This document shows positions 19,296 to 33,621 of a stretch of 64,000 nt of DNA, piece after piece. The notes beneath the pieces are model-generated. The model ran no database searches, had not been told where the DNA came from, and was given only the letters and a program-made list of their open reading frames with translations. The translations under genes and the position numbers were made by a program. The stretch's first letter is position 1; each line of letters begins with the position of its first letter. Origin of the DNA: Rhizobium sp. J15 (GTDB taxonomy: Bacteria; Pseudomonadota; Alphaproteobacteria; Rhizobiales; Rhizobiaceae); assembly GCF_002531825.1 (NCBI RefSeq), contig NZ_NWSX01000009.1, forward strand, positions 1 to 64,000, in the 5' to 3' direction.

Positions 19296-20291
19296 TCAGG
19301 CGACGCCGATCCGCAGCAGGTCGTGGAAATGCACCAGCCCGATCGGTCGGCCGTCGTCATCGATGACGATCAGCGCGCCGATATGATGCTGGTTGAGCAG
19401 TGCGAGCGCCGCGGTCGCCAGCATCGTCGGCTTCACCGTCTTCGGCGTCTTCGTCATGACGTCGTCGACGGCGAGTTCGGCAAGGTTGCGAGTCAGATTG
19501 CGTGACATGTCGCCGTCGGTGACGATGCCGCAGAGCCGGCCATCCTCGTCGAGCACGCCGACGCAGCCGAAGTGCTTGCGCGACAGCACCGTGATCGCCT
19601 CCGGCATCGGCGTGCCCTTGGCGACAAGCGGCAGCCGCTCGCCGGTATGCATGATATCGGCGACATGGGTGAGGCTCGCGCCGAGTTTGCCGCCCGGATG
19701 GAAGACGTGGAAATCGGTGGCGGTAAAGCCCCGCGCCTCCAGGAGCGCCACTGCCAGAGCATCGCCGAGAGCAAGCTGCATCAGCGTCGAAGTCGTCGGC
19801 GCCAGACCGTTCGGGCAGGCTTCCTGTTCGTTCGGCACCAGAAGCACGATGTCGGCAGCCGTCGCGAGCGAAGAGCGCTCGCCGCAGGTGAGCGCGATCA
19901 GCGGAATGGAGAAGCGCCGCGTGAAGGAGATGATGCTCTTGAGCTCGGCGCTCTCGCCGCCCTTGGAAATCGCCAGCACGACGTCGTCGCGCGCGATCAT
20001 GCCGAGGTCGCCGTGATTGGCTTCGGCCGCATGCACGAAGAAGGCAGGTGTCCCGGTCGAAGCAAATGTCGCCGCCATCTTCGCGCCGATATGCCCGCTT
20101 TTGCCGACGCCAGTGACGATCACGCGTCCGGAGATGTCCCCGATGACTTCGATGGCCCGCGTAAAGGGGCCGGCCAATCCGTTGTCGAAAGCCTGTTCGA
20201 GTGCTTCAAGACCGCGTTTTTCGGTCTCTATCGTGCGTTTTGCCGATTCGAGCACGCTGTTTTCGACGAGTTTGACCGCTCTTCTGTTCAT
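19296..20291 (-). CDS. kpsF: KpsF/GutQ family sugar-phosphate isomerase (arabinose-5-phosphate isomerase)
   Basis: A 331-residue SIS-domain enzyme with two C-terminal CBS domains. The SIS core shows VIVTGVGKSGHIGAKMAATFASTGTPAFFVHAAEA and ISKGGESAELKSI, and the CBS pair runs from about residue 205 (VADIMHTGERLP) to the end. Family members convert ribulose-5-phosphate to arabinose-5-phosphate, the precursor of Kdo in lipopolysaccharide. No Kdo genes are adjacent, so it acts as a stand-alone housekeeping gene here. The gene is convergent with nfeD and divergent from the beta-barrel gene across a 124-base promoter region. Confidence 0.93.
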   Translation of the reverse strand: MNRRAVKLVENSVLESAKRTIETEKRGLEALEQAFDNGLAGPFTRAIEVIGDISGRVIVTGVGKSGHIGAKMAATFASTGTPAFFVHAAEANHGDLGMIARDDVVLAISKGGESAELKSIISFTRRFSIPLIALTCGERSSLATAADIVLLVPNEQEACPNGLAPTTSTLMQLALGDALAVALLEARGFTATDFHVFHPGGKLGASLTHVADIMHTGERLPLVAKGTPMPEAITVLSRKHFGCVGVLDEDGRLCGIVTDGDMSRNLTRNLAELAVDDVMTKTPKTVKPTMLATAALALLNQHHIGALIVIDDDGRPIGLVHFHDLLRIGVA

Positions 20292-20415
20292 GCAGATGCG
20301 TTAGACCTTTTCACTTTCCGAGTCCACCCTGGGATATTTCCGAATGTGAACAACGCTTGGCCCCGGCAACGAATGATTAACCACAAGGCTTTACCTTTGG
20401 GTAAGAACCGAAAGC

Positions 20416-21969
20416 ATGTCAGGCGCGAATTGCATGGGCCAGCCAAAACAGACGAGCAGTGTGACGCCGCTCCGCGCCATGAGCCGTGTCGTCTGCTTGA
20501 CTGCGTTCGGCAGCCTGCTTCTCGGCCAGACGGCGGCCTTCGCGCAGTCGGCTACACAAGTTCAGGCAAACACCGCAGACAGCCGTTCCGCCGCCCAGGG
20601 CAGCACCACGAATGCCGCCGCTGGCTTCGATGACCAAACCGACGTTTCCGCCACTCCGGCGGCAGCCGGCGCGGCTGGAAATACGGATGAAGCCCAGCAA
20701 AGGCCCGCCATACCGGATGCGCAATCCGGCGACGATATCACCGGCTCCATCCTCGATGAGGACATACGCCGGCTGAACACCCGCGAACCAGCGGTCGATG
20801 AAACGCAGCCGCGCCGCAAGGCTGCCGAAAGCGCCTCGACGGCGGAAACGCCGGGCATCCCGATCGGCACTTTCGTGCTCCGCCCGACCGTGACGCAGAG
20901 CATCAACACCGAGACCACCAAGGACGGCAACACCCGCCAGCGGCGCGCTTTCCTCGAAACCGATGCGGCCGCGACGCTCACCTCCGACTGGGGCCGGCAT
21001 CAGCTGACCGTCACCTCGGAAGGCGCCTGGCAGCAGAATATCAGCGGCGAAGGCGAGGAGCAGCCCTCCTTCAAGGTCAATGGCGACCTCCGGCTGGATC
21101 TTCCCGACGATACGGTCGCGCACCTCACCGCCGGTTACAATTTCTACCGCGAGGACACCGACGATCCCGACGCCATCGCCGATGCCACGCAGCAATCCGA
21201 CGTGCAGGAGTTTACCGCCGGGGCCTCCGTCCAGCGGGATTTCGGCATCCTGCGCGGCACGACGGCGCTGGCGCTCACCCGCTCGATCTATTCCGACGCC
21301 ACGCTGGCAAACGGCACGACCGTGACCTTGAGCGACCGCAACCAGACGGCGGGCACGTTGCGCGGCCGCGTCGGCTATGAGCTGTCGCCAGCGCTCATTC
21401 CCTTCATCGAGGCTACGATCGGCCGGACCCTCTATGACGAAATGCGCGATTCCGCCGGTTACGAGCGTTCGGGCCATAGCTACGGCGCCAAGGCCGGCGT
21501 CGAGGTCGATCTCGGCGAAAAGCTGAAGGGTGAGGTCGGCATCGGCTACGAGAGGGCGGATTTCGAAGATAGCCGGCTGTCTTCGATCGACACCGCCACG
21601 CTCGATGCAAGCCTGCTCTGGTCGCCGATCCGCGGCACCGATGTCAATCTCGACCTGCAGACGAGCATCCAGCCGACGACCACGCCGGGCGAGAGCGGCT
21701 ACGTCTCGCACGCGCTGACGACGACGGTCACCCACCAGCTGCGCGACAATCTGGTCGGCACGATGATCGGCGGCGTCATATGGCGCGACTATCCCACCGA
21801 CAGCACCATCAACGACGAACTCGTCTACACCGCGGCGACCGGCCTGACCTGGAACATCAACCGCTACCTCGATCTCACCAGCACCCTGGGTTACGAGCTG
21901 ACCACCCGCAAGGAAGGCGACGATTCCCAGCAATGGCGCGCCGGCGTCGGCCTCAAGCTGAAACGCTAA
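20416..21969 (+). CDS. Outer membrane beta-barrel protein (BBP2-like)
   Basis: A 517-residue exported protein. After a signal peptide (about residues 1-45, ending AAFAQS) comes a disordered Ala/Thr/Asp-rich region to about residue 150. The rest consists of alternating amphipathic strands typical of a beta-barrel (LRPTVTQSINTE, then HQLTVTSEGAWQQN, AHLTAGYNFYRED, GLTWNINRYLDLTSTLGYELTTRKEG). The final Lys-Arg after LKLK is unusual because barrels more often end in an aromatic residue. Substrate and partner are unknown. It is a single gene ended by the bidirectional hairpin at 21994-22026. Confidence 0.8.
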   Translation: MSGANCMGQPKQTSSVTPLRAMSRVVCLTAFGSLLLGQTAAFAQSATQVQANTADSRSAAQGSTTNAAAGFDDQTDVSATPAAAGAAGNTDEAQQRPAIPDAQSGDDITGSILDEDIRRLNTREPAVDETQPRRKAAESASTAETPGIPIGTFVLRPTVTQSINTETTKDGNTRQRRAFLETDAAATLTSDWGRHQLTVTSEGAWQQNISGEGEEQPSFKVNGDLRLDLPDDTVAHLTAGYNFYREDTDDPDAIADATQQSDVQEFTAGASVQRDFGILRGTTALALTRSIYSDATLANGTTVTLSDRNQTAGTLRGRVGYELSPALIPFIEATIGRTLYDEMRDSAGYERSGHSYGAKAGVEVDLGEKLKGEVGIGYERADFEDSRLSSIDTATLDASLLWSPIRGTDVNLDLQTSIQPTTTPGESGYVSHALTTTVTHQLRDNLVGTMIGGVIWRDYPTDSTINDELVYTAATGLTWNINRYLDLTSTLGYELTTRKEGDDSQQWRAGVGLKLKR

Positions 21970-21993
21970 CGCTTCCATGCTTTCCAAAAATCG

Positions 21994-22026
21994 AAACGCC
22001 GCGCACCCGGTCGGGCGCGCGGCGTT
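21994..22026. terminator. Bidirectional terminator between beta-barrel gene and galU
   Basis: AACGCCGCGC and GCGCGGCGTT around a thirteen-base loop. T-rich sequence follows on both strands, better on the minus strand. Confidence 0.75.
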
Positions 22027-22053
22027 CTGTCATTGATGCGCTGAGCGGAACGC

Positions 22054-22941
22054 TTACTTCAGGCCGGCCAGCAACTCCTTGAAGCCGCCTTCGACGGTCG
22101 GACGAATATCGGCGCGTTCCAAGGCGTAGGCGACGTTTGCCAGGATGAAGCCATCCTTGGCGCCGCAGTCATAGGTCGTGCCGCGGAAGTGGTAACCGGC
22201 GAAATCCTGCTCCTTCAAGAGCTTCAGCATGCCGTCGGTGAGCTGGATCTCGTTGCCGGCGCCGCGCTCCTGGGTTTCGAGGATCTTGAAGATCTCGGGC
22301 TGCAGGATGTAGCGGCCGTTGATGAAGAAGTTGGAAGGCGCCGTTCCCTTGGCGGGCTTCTCCACCATGCCGGTGATGCGGAAACCGTCGCCGATCGCTT
22401 CGCCGACGCCGACGATGCCGTATTTATGCGCCTGGTCGGGCGCGCATTCCTCGACGGCGATGATATTGCCGCCGCTCTGGCCATAAAGGTCGATCATGCC
22501 CTTCATGCAGCCCTTTTCGCCCTTCATGATCATGTCGGGCAGCAGCAGTGCGAAGGGCTCGTCGCCGACGATTTCGCGCGCGCACCATACGGCGTGGCCG
22601 AGGCCGAGCGGCTCCTGCTGACGGGTAAAGCTCACCGTGCCTGCCTTGGGAAGCTGTTGCTGCAGGAGGGTGATTTCCGCCTTCTTGGCGCGCTCCTTGA
22701 GCGTCTGCTCAAGTTCGAAATGGATGTCGAAATAATCTTCGATGACGTGCTTGTTGCGCCCGGTGACGAAAACCAGATGCTCGATCCCGGCCTCGATCGC
22801 CTCATCGACGACATATTGAATGATCGGCTTGTCGACGACGGTCAACATTTCCTTCGGAACAGCCTTCGTTGCCGGCAGGAACCGCGTCCCCAAACCTGCT
22901 ACCGGAAAAACTGCCTTACGAACTTTATTGTGATGCGCCAC
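22054..22941 (-). CDS. galU: UTP-glucose-1-phosphate uridylyltransferase
   Basis: Makes UDP-glucose for exopolysaccharide, lipopolysaccharide and glucan synthesis (called exoN in some rhizobia). The 295-residue product has the nucleotide-binding start [23 protein letters not shown], then [23 protein letters not shown], the active-site region [20 protein letters not shown] and [13 protein letters not shown]. Length and sequence are typical. It is monocistronic, convergent with the beta-barrel gene and separated by 203 bases from the divergent transglycosylase gene. Confidence 0.96.
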   Translation of the reverse strand: MAHHNKVRKAVFPVAGLGTRFLPATKAVPKEMLTVVDKPIIQYVVDEAIEAGIEHLVFVTGRNKHVIEDYFDIHFELEQTLKERAKKAEITLLQQQLPKAGTVSFTRQQEPLGLGHAVWCAREIVGDEPFALLLPDMIMKGEKGCMKGMIDLYGQSGGNIIAVEECAPDQAHKYGIVGVGEAIGDGFRITGMVEKPAKGTAPSNFFINGRYILQPEIFKILETQERGAGNEIQLTDGMLKLLKEQDFAGYHFRGTTYDCGAKDGFILANVAYALERADIRPTVEGGFKELLAGLK

Positions 22942-23144
22942 ACAGGCCTCCTGCTTTGACTAAATCGCCTTGTAAATAAAGCCGTTCACGTCTGACTAGT
23001 ATAGAATTGCAACTGTTTTGCAACTGGTGACCTGAGCGGGCGGTCATGGTAAAGATTTTGTTGACTCCGTTCCTGTAGTCTCGGGTCTGGGCGGACATGA
23101 CGCCCTGCTACGCCTGAAACTGAAGATGTGGGATACGACTGTCG

Positions 23145-24368
23145 ATGACCCAGAATCACAAAAACTCCCTTCGTGGTCTTGCTCTCGCTCTTATTGTCGC
23201 CGCCCAGGTTGGGCTGGTCCCCGACAACGCGAAAGCTGATTCCCGGTTCCAGAAATGGATCGCGGATTTTTACCAAACAGCCGCTCAGAGTGGCATCAGT
23301 AAGGCAACCTATCAAAAGGCCTTTTCTGGGGTCACCGAGCCCGATCCCACCGTGCTCGAAAAGGCGGCCTATCAGCCGGAATTCACCTCGAAAATCTGGG
23401 ATTACGTCGATTCCCGCGTCAATCCCTATACCGTCAAGATCGGCCGCGAGATGGCCGCCAAGCACGCGCGCACGCTCAATGCGATCCAGCAGCGCTTCGG
23501 CGTCGACAAGAGCATCCTGCTCGCCATCTGGTCGATGGAATCGAACTACGGCGCGATCCTCGACAAGGACGACCGACTGCATTACGTGCCGCGCGCCCTG
23601 GCAACGCTCGCCTATGCCGATCCGCGCCGCGCCAAATTCGCCAAGAAGCAGCTGGTCGCCGCGCTGAAGATCCTGCAGAGCGGCGATGTGCCGGCGCGTG
23701 AGATGACCGGCTCCTGGGCCGGCGCCATGGGCCACACCCAGTTCATCCCGACGAGCTACCTGCTTTATGCCGTCGATGCCGACGGCAACGGTCATCGCGA
23801 CATCTGGAATTCTGTGCCGGACGCGCTGGCGACCTCGGCTAACCTCCTGATGAAGAACGGCTGGGATACCGGCAAGACCTGGGGCTACGAGGTCGTCGTT
23901 CCCGCGGCCGCCGCCAAGCAGGCCGGCAAGACCCATACGCTTGCCCAATGGGCGGAGCTCGGCCTGAAGCGTCCGAACGGCAAGGCCTTCCGCGAAGGCG
24001 GCACAAAGGCGGTGCTAAAGATGCCGGCCGGGCCCAGCGGCCCGGGCTTCCTGATGACCGCCAACTTCTTCACCATCAAGAACTACAATGCATCGGACAG
24101 CTATGCGCTCGCCGTCGGCCTGCTGGCCGATCAGATCGCCGGATACGGCGGCATGCAGCAGCGCTGGCCGCGTCCGGACGGCGCCCTCGACATCACCGAG
24201 AAATTCGAGCTGCAGACCCGCCTGAAAACGCTCGGCTATTACAATGGCGAGGTCGACGGCAATTTCGGTTCGGGTTCGAAAGCGGCGATTTCAGCCGTGC
24301 AGGAGCGGATCGGCATGCAGCCGGACGGCGAGCCCTCGCTACCGCTTCTGAACGCCCTTCGCCGCTAG
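23145..24368 (+). CDS. MltB-type lytic murein transglycosylase with peptidoglycan-binding domain
   Basis: A 407-residue exported enzyme that cleaves glycan strands of peptidoglycan with formation of 1,6-anhydromuropeptides. A signal peptide (about residues 8-29, ending NAKA) precedes the catalytic domain, in which the acid Glu is in LLAIWSMESNYGAILD (near residue 132). Family blocks GSWAGAMGHTQFIPTSY and DGNGHRDIWNSVPDALATSANLL follow. The C-terminal 60 residues are a PG_binding_1 module (LQTRLKTLGYYNGEVDGNFG). No lipobox is seen, so it is periplasmic rather than outer-membrane-anchored. The downstream gene is 63 bases away. Confidence 0.93.
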   Translation: MTQNHKNSLRGLALALIVAAQVGLVPDNAKADSRFQKWIADFYQTAAQSGISKATYQKAFSGVTEPDPTVLEKAAYQPEFTSKIWDYVDSRVNPYTVKIGREMAAKHARTLNAIQQRFGVDKSILLAIWSMESNYGAILDKDDRLHYVPRALATLAYADPRRAKFAKKQLVAALKILQSGDVPAREMTGSWAGAMGHTQFIPTSYLLYAVDADGNGHRDIWNSVPDALATSANLLMKNGWDTGKTWGYEVVVPAAAAKQAGKTHTLAQWAELGLKRPNGKAFREGGTKAVLKMPAGPSGPGFLMTANFFTIKNYNASDSYALAVGLLADQIAGYGGMQQRWPRPDGALDITEKFELQTRLKTLGYYNGEVDGNFGSGSKAAISAVQERIGMQPDGEPSLPLLNALRR

Positions 24369-24431
24369 AAGCGGCCGAACCGTGCCCTAAGTAATAAGCG
24401 GGAGTGGACGCTGGCCTACCCTGCGTGCAAG

Positions 24432-25673
24432 ATGCCGGCAGATGCGGAACTGCCCATGATGAAGAAAACCGACCGGACCCGTAAAATCCGCTGGCTCACG
24501 CTCGCCCTGACGGCGGTTTCGCTGTGCCTCGGCGCGGTAGCGCCGGTGCATGTCGCGGAAGCCCAGGAGCAGCGCTACCAGCGCCGGTCGATCCTCGATT
24601 TCTTCCTCGGCCGGCGCTATCTCGACGAAAGTCCGCAGGCACCTGACGTCCCGCAGCCGAGACGCCAGCAGCAGCGCAAACGCCCGCCGGCGCAGAAAGC
24701 CGTGGTCAATACCCGCACCGCGCCGCCTGTGCGGCCGCCCGTGCAGGAAGAGCCGGTCGTTCAGAAGCTCGGCGACGCCAAGAAGATCCTGATCGTCGGC
24801 GATTTCCTTGCCAGCGGCCTCGGTGACGGCCTCACCGCCGCCTTCGAGACTTCGCCCGGCGTCATCGTCGAAGCCCGCGGCAACGTCTCCTCGGGTCTCG
24901 TCCGCGACGATTATTACGACTGGCCGGAACAGCTGCCGAAGATGATCGATGAGCTGAAGCCGGCAATGGTTGTCGTCATGATCGGCGCCAACGACCGACA
25001 GCAGATGGTGACCGACACCGCCAAGGAAAAATTCCGCACCGACGGCTGGTTCACCGAATATCGCCGCCGCGTCCTTTCCTTCGGCAAGGAGGTCACCGAA
25101 CGCAAGATCCCCTTGCTTTGGGTCGGGCTTCCCGCCTTCGAATCCGATCAGATGACGGCCGATGCCGTACAGATGAACCAGCTCTACCGCAATCAGGTGG
25201 AAAGCATCGGCGGCGAATTCGTCGATATCTGGGATGGCTTCGTCGACGAAAACGGCAACTTCATTGTCACCGGTTCGGATGTGAACGGCCAGCAGGTGCG
25301 CCTGCGCACGTCCGACGGCATCAACCTCACGCAGGCCGGCCGCCGCAAGATTGCCTTCTATGTGGAAAAGCCTGCCCGCCGCATTCTCGGCACCCAGGCA
25401 AGCCCGGATCTGGTGCGGCTGGACGAAAGCGCCCTGCCCGGTCTCGGCCTTCCCACCAACCCGGTCGAGCATACCGTGCCGATCAGCCTCTCCGACCCCA
25501 ATCTCGACGGCGGCACCGAGCTTCTCGGCGCAAGGCCGCCGCCGGTGACGCTGACGAAATCGCCGCGCGATCTCCTCGTCGAGCAGGGCGAGATGACGCC
25601 GGCGCCCGTCGGGCGCGTCGACGACTACCGCATGCCGGCGGCCAAGACGCCGGCCGAAGTCTCGGTGAAATGA
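24432..25673 (+). CDS. DUF459 family SGNH-hydrolase-like protein
   Basis: A 413-residue exported protein with an N-terminal hydrophobic segment (about residues 18-40) and an SGNH/GDSL-like domain at about residues 113-310: ILIVGDFLASGLGDGL (block I), VVMIGANDRQ (block III) and SDGINLTQAGRRKIAFY (block V). The tail is Pro-rich. Block I has Phe where the catalytic Ser of GDSL enzymes sits, and block V has Asn where His is usual, so catalysis of the normal kind is doubtful. ATG 24456 is a plausible alternative start. It follows the transglycosylase in the same direction, hinting at a cell-wall role. Confidence 0.85.
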   Translation: MPADAELPMMKKTDRTRKIRWLTLALTAVSLCLGAVAPVHVAEAQEQRYQRRSILDFFLGRRYLDESPQAPDVPQPRRQQQRKRPPAQKAVVNTRTAPPVRPPVQEEPVVQKLGDAKKILIVGDFLASGLGDGLTAAFETSPGVIVEARGNVSSGLVRDDYYDWPEQLPKMIDELKPAMVVVMIGANDRQQMVTDTAKEKFRTDGWFTEYRRRVLSFGKEVTERKIPLLWVGLPAFESDQMTADAVQMNQLYRNQVESIGGEFVDIWDGFVDENGNFIVTGSDVNGQQVRLRTSDGINLTQAGRRKIAFYVEKPARRILGTQASPDLVRLDESALPGLGLPTNPVEHTVPISLSDPNLDGGTELLGARPPPVTLTKSPRDLLVEQGEMTPAPVGRVDDYRMPAAKTPAEVSVK

Positions 25674-25685
25674 GAAAGGCCGCAC

Positions 25686-25734
25686 GAGCATGATGCCGAA
25701 AAGCGTCCGCGGTTTTCGGACCACATCATCCTCT
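25686..25734. repeat. Rhizobial intergenic palindromic repeat
   Basis: GAGCATGATGCCGAAAA ... TTTTCGG ... ATCATCCTCT forms an imperfect palindrome just after the DUF459 stop. Its core (GCGTCCGCGGTTTTCGG) resembles those of the repeats at 45818-45920 and 47896-47942. Confidence 0.6.
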
Positions 25735-25754
25735 GATGATAGCCTTCATTCCCG

Positions 25755-26387
25755 TTACTTCGCCGCCGCCCGCGGCCAGCTCAGATAATAGTAGTTCGAA
25801 CCGATCAGGCCGAAGAAGGCATTGCCGTCATTCGTCTGGTCGACATAGCTGCCGTTTTCCTTGACGAAGGCGCCGTCGGAGCCACGCTCCAGATGTGCAT
25901 TGAGGAAGTCGCTCCAGCCGCTGACGTCGATCGCCTCGCCGGCCTTGCTTTCGGTATCCGCCTCATCGGGATCGTCGACGTCCCAGGCGGTGACCGACAC
26001 GCCCTGCGTCGGATCGGAGATGGTCAGCGTGCCTGCCTCCAGCGCCGCCAGCATGTCGTGAGCCTTGCCGCTCTCGCCTTCGGCCGCGGCCGCATCCTGC
26101 AGCTGCTGCTTCAGCATCGACATGAAGGAGGCGCTGGTGATATCCGCGCTCTCACCCGTCGCATCGGTCTCGTCAGTCGTGTCGCTCTGGGATGAAAGCG
26201 TGTCGAGCAGCCCTGACAGGGCCTGGTTGGAAAGAAGTGATGCCGAGCTCGAATCGAGCCCGTAGCTGCTCAGGATACTGGCCGCCGACGAACTTTGCGC
26301 ATCCTGCTCGCTATCGTCGGAATTGCGGAGGTTCTTCAGGGCATATTGGGCCGAAACCAGCCGTGTGCTGTCAACTGCGGAAACCAT
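25755..26387 (-). CDS. Acidic, serine-rich protein of unknown function
   Basis: A 210-residue protein I do not recognise. The N-terminus (MVSAVDSTRLVSAQYALKNLR) is followed by a long Ser/Asp/Thr-rich region with many acidic residues to about residue 150. A more conserved-looking C-terminus with aromatic residues (NAFFGLIGSNYYYLSW) ends the protein. No signal peptide or membrane segment is evident. Coding statistics look real, and the gene is alone between DUF459 and gltD. It could be a cell-surface or secreted protein exported by a non-Sec route, but nothing in the sequence proves that. Confidence 0.65.
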   Translation of the reverse strand: MVSAVDSTRLVSAQYALKNLRNSDDSEQDAQSSSAASILSSYGLDSSSASLLSNQALSGLLDTLSSQSDTTDETDATGESADITSASFMSMLKQQLQDAAAAEGESGKAHDMLAALEAGTLTISDPTQGVSVTAWDVDDPDEADTESKAGEAIDVSGWSDFLNAHLERGSDGAFVKENGSYVDQTNDGNAFFGLIGSNYYYLSWPRAAAK

Positions 26388-26679
26388 TTGAAAAATCCTT
26401 GTCGATCATTCGCGGCGGTCAATATCCCCAGTGCCGCGGCCGATGGTGAAATGCCTTGGCCGAAACGGCGGGGCACCTCCGCTCCGGTCGCCGCCGGCTC
26501 CTGCTGAGCCCGCGTCCGGCGCAAGCTTCACGCCCCGGCATTGCTCGAGGCTTGCGCGGGAGACCGGCGCGTCAAGCGGTCGCACCGGCAATAAAGCGCC
26601 CTGGCCGGGCGCGACTCCATAAAAAAACTCCGCCGGTGAAGGCGGAGTTCGTATCGTCCCGAGCTGTATGAGCTTGCGG
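26388..26679. other. Intergenic region upstream of the acidic protein and downstream of gltD
   Basis: About 290 bases with no convincing gene. It contains the gltD terminator at its right end and presumably the promoter of the acidic-protein gene at its left end. Confidence 0.5.
26621..26650 (-). terminator. Intrinsic terminator of gltD
   Basis: On the minus strand GAACTCCGCC, six-base loop, GGCGGAGTT and then seven T, about 30 bases after the gltD stop. Confidence 0.92.
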
Positions 26680-28134
26680 TCACTGCGGCAGCACGGTCGA
26701 GCCCATCAAGGCCTCGTCGATGGCGCGAGCAGCCTGGCGGCCTTCGCGGATCGCCCAGACCACCAGTGACTGGCCGCGGCGCACGTCGCCCGCCGTCCAG
26801 AACTTGTCGACCGAGGTCTTGTAGTCGCGATCATTGGCGACGACATTGGTCGAGCCGCGCCTGTCGGTGTTGAGCGTCAGCTTGCCTTCGAGCTCCTTCA
26901 GCACGCTTGTTGTGAACGGGCCGCGGAAACCGATGGCGATGAAGGCCAGATCGGCGCGGATAACGAATTCCGTGCCTGCGACCGGCCGCCGGCGCTCGTC
27001 GACCTCGCAGCACTTGACGCCCGTCAGCACGCCGTCTTCGCCGACGAATTCAAGCGTCGCCACCTGGAATTCGCGCACCGCGCCCTCGGCCTGCGAGGAG
27101 GAGGTGCGCATTTTGGTTGCCCAGAAGGGCCAGACGGCAAGCTTATCTTCCTTTTCCGGCGGCTGCGGCCGGATGTCGAGCTGGGTGACTTTGACGGCGC
27201 CCTGGCGGAAGGCCGTGCCGACGCAGTCCGAAGCCGTATCGCCGCCGCCGACGACGACGACATGCTTGGCGCCGGCAAGGATCGGATCCGACGGCCAGCC
27301 GACGCTGTCGATGTTCTCACGTCCGACGCGGCGGTTCTGCTGCACGAGATAAGGCATCGCATCATGCACGCCGGCAAGATCGGTGCCCGGAATGCCTGCT
27401 TCGCGCGGCGTCTCGGAGCCGCCGCAGTAAAGAACGGCGTCGTGATCGGCGAGCAGCTGCTCGACCTTGACGTCGACGCCGACATTGACGCCGCAATGGA
27501 AGGTGACGCCTTCGCCCTTCATCTGCTCGACGCGGCGGTCGATGAAGTTCTTCTCCATCTTGAAATCGGGGATGCCGTAGCGCAGCAACCCGCCCGGCTT
27601 GGTCTCGCGCTCGTAGACATGCACCTCGTGGCCGGCGCGGCCGAGCTGCTGAGCGGCCGCCATGCCGGCGGGACCGGAGCCGATGACGGCGACCTTCTTG
27701 CCGGTATGAACGGTGGCCGGCTGCGGCCGGATGAAGCCGAGTTCATAGGCCTTGTCGGCAATCGCCTGTTCAACCGTCTTGATCGCGACCGGCGCATCCT
27801 CGAGATTCAGCGTGCAGGCTTCCTCGCAAGGCGCGGGGCAGACGCGGCCGGTGAACTCCGGGAAGTTGTTGGTCGAATGCAGGTTCTGGATCGCTGCTTC
27901 CCAGTTGTTGTTGTAGACGAGGTCGTTCCAGTCGGGAATCTGGTTGTGAACCGGGCAGCCGGTGGGGCCGTGACAATAGGGGATGCCACAGTCCATGCAG
28001 CGCGCCGCCTGTTTCTGCACTTCCGGGTCCGACATCGGGATCGTGAACTCGCGGAAATGACGGATGCGATCCGACGCCGGCTGGTACTTCGCCACCTGCC
28101 GGTCGATTTCCAGAAATCCTGTTACCTTACCCAT
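26680..28134 (-). CDS. gltD: Glutamate synthase (NADPH) small subunit
   Basis: Beta subunit of NADPH-GOGAT: it takes electrons from NADPH via FAD and passes them through iron-sulphur clusters to GltB. The 484-residue product has the N-terminal cysteine clusters ([14 protein letters not shown] and [14 protein letters not shown]), the FAD motif [21 protein letters not shown] and the NADPH motif [15 protein letters not shown] chose ATG 28134 ([12 protein letters not shown]), the standard GltD start; the open frame reaches 28251. It lies 222 bases downstream of gltB in the same direction and ends at a strong terminator. Confidence 0.96.
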   Translation of the reverse strand: MGKVTGFLEIDRQVAKYQPASDRIRHFREFTIPMSDPEVQKQAARCMDCGIPYCHGPTGCPVHNQIPDWNDLVYNNNWEAAIQNLHSTNNFPEFTGRVCPAPCEEACTLNLEDAPVAIKTVEQAIADKAYELGFIRPQPATVHTGKKVAVIGSGPAGMAAAQQLGRAGHEVHVYERETKPGGLLRYGIPDFKMEKNFIDRRVEQMKGEGVTFHCGVNVGVDVKVEQLLADHDAVLYCGGSETPREAGIPGTDLAGVHDAMPYLVQQNRRVGRENIDSVGWPSDPILAGAKHVVVVGGGDTASDCVGTAFRQGAVKVTQLDIRPQPPEKEDKLAVWPFWATKMRTSSSQAEGAVREFQVATLEFVGEDGVLTGVKCCEVDERRRPVAGTEFVIRADLAFIAIGFRGPFTTSVLKELEGKLTLNTDRRGSTNVVANDRDYKTSVDKFWTAGDVRRGQSLVVWAIREGRQAARAIDEALMGSTVLPQ

Positions 28135-28356
28135 TTCTTCGTCCCTTACCCTCATGACCGCCTCACCCGCGGCCAGTTGTCTGTCGTCAGTCCCGGTATC
28201 CCGGGCGGGTTGCATCTCTTGACCGTCATTGGAACATATCCCCTGAAACATCCGCGCGATCTGGACGGCCTTTCGCCGGCATGATCGTCACGGGTCATCG
28301 AGACGTTTCCGACATCGGCCATCTGCGCTCGGCAGGCGGCCGATGTCCGGCGCAAA

Positions 28357-33081
<4,725 letters not shown>

Positions 33082-33621
33082 CTTTCCTCCTGTCGAAGCC
33101 CACGGTGCCGCGGGCGGCTTTTCGTCCCGCGCCGCAACCTGAAAATAGGTTCGGCGCATGACAGCGCTGTTGCATTGTGAAGATCGCCGCAGACATCTGC
33201 TTCAAAGGAAAGCAAACCGTCGCGTTCCGCGCCTGCCATTCGCCTCCGCGCGCCGCCCAGTCTGGGGCTTGACGCTCGGAAGAACTATAACGTGAAAGCC
33301 CGCTTGTTCCAGGGCTTTCGGCGCCTCTTCGGCCGCAAGGGCCAAAATAGGACAGCAACACTGTCCTAATTCATCCGTTCTATGCCAGAAAGCATTTGGC
33401 TCCGCAAGAGCGCCGCGTCAAAAATCGTCATTTTGCGAAGGAAGATTACCAAATCGATCGCGATGACGAAATAAAGTTACGCAAACGCCAGTCATTTTAT
33501 TTATTGATTGCGCAGTTCAATTTTCGTGATGGATTATAGGCAATAGCCTTGATCCCGTGAAGCTTTGGCGTAATCTCCGCCGCAAACCTTCCAACCCGTC
33601 CCACTCCCCACGGTCTCCGCC
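33082..33621. other. Divergent regulatory region between gltB and threonine aldolase
   Basis: About 540 bases with no credible gene. It holds two inverted repeats: GAAAGCCC / GGGCTTTC at 33294-33319 and the perfect TAGGACAG-N5-CTGTCCTA at 33348-33368. The AT-rich part (33420-33560) is the likely promoter zone for the threonine aldolase gene. Confidence 0.55.
33348..33368. promoter_or_regulatory. Candidate operator: perfect 8-bp inverted repeat upstream of gltB
   Basis: TAGGACAG, five-base spacer, CTGTCCTA, about 270 bases before the gltB start and 254 before the threonine aldolase start. Symmetry and spacing suit a dimeric repressor or activator; the protein is unknown. Confidence 0.4.
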
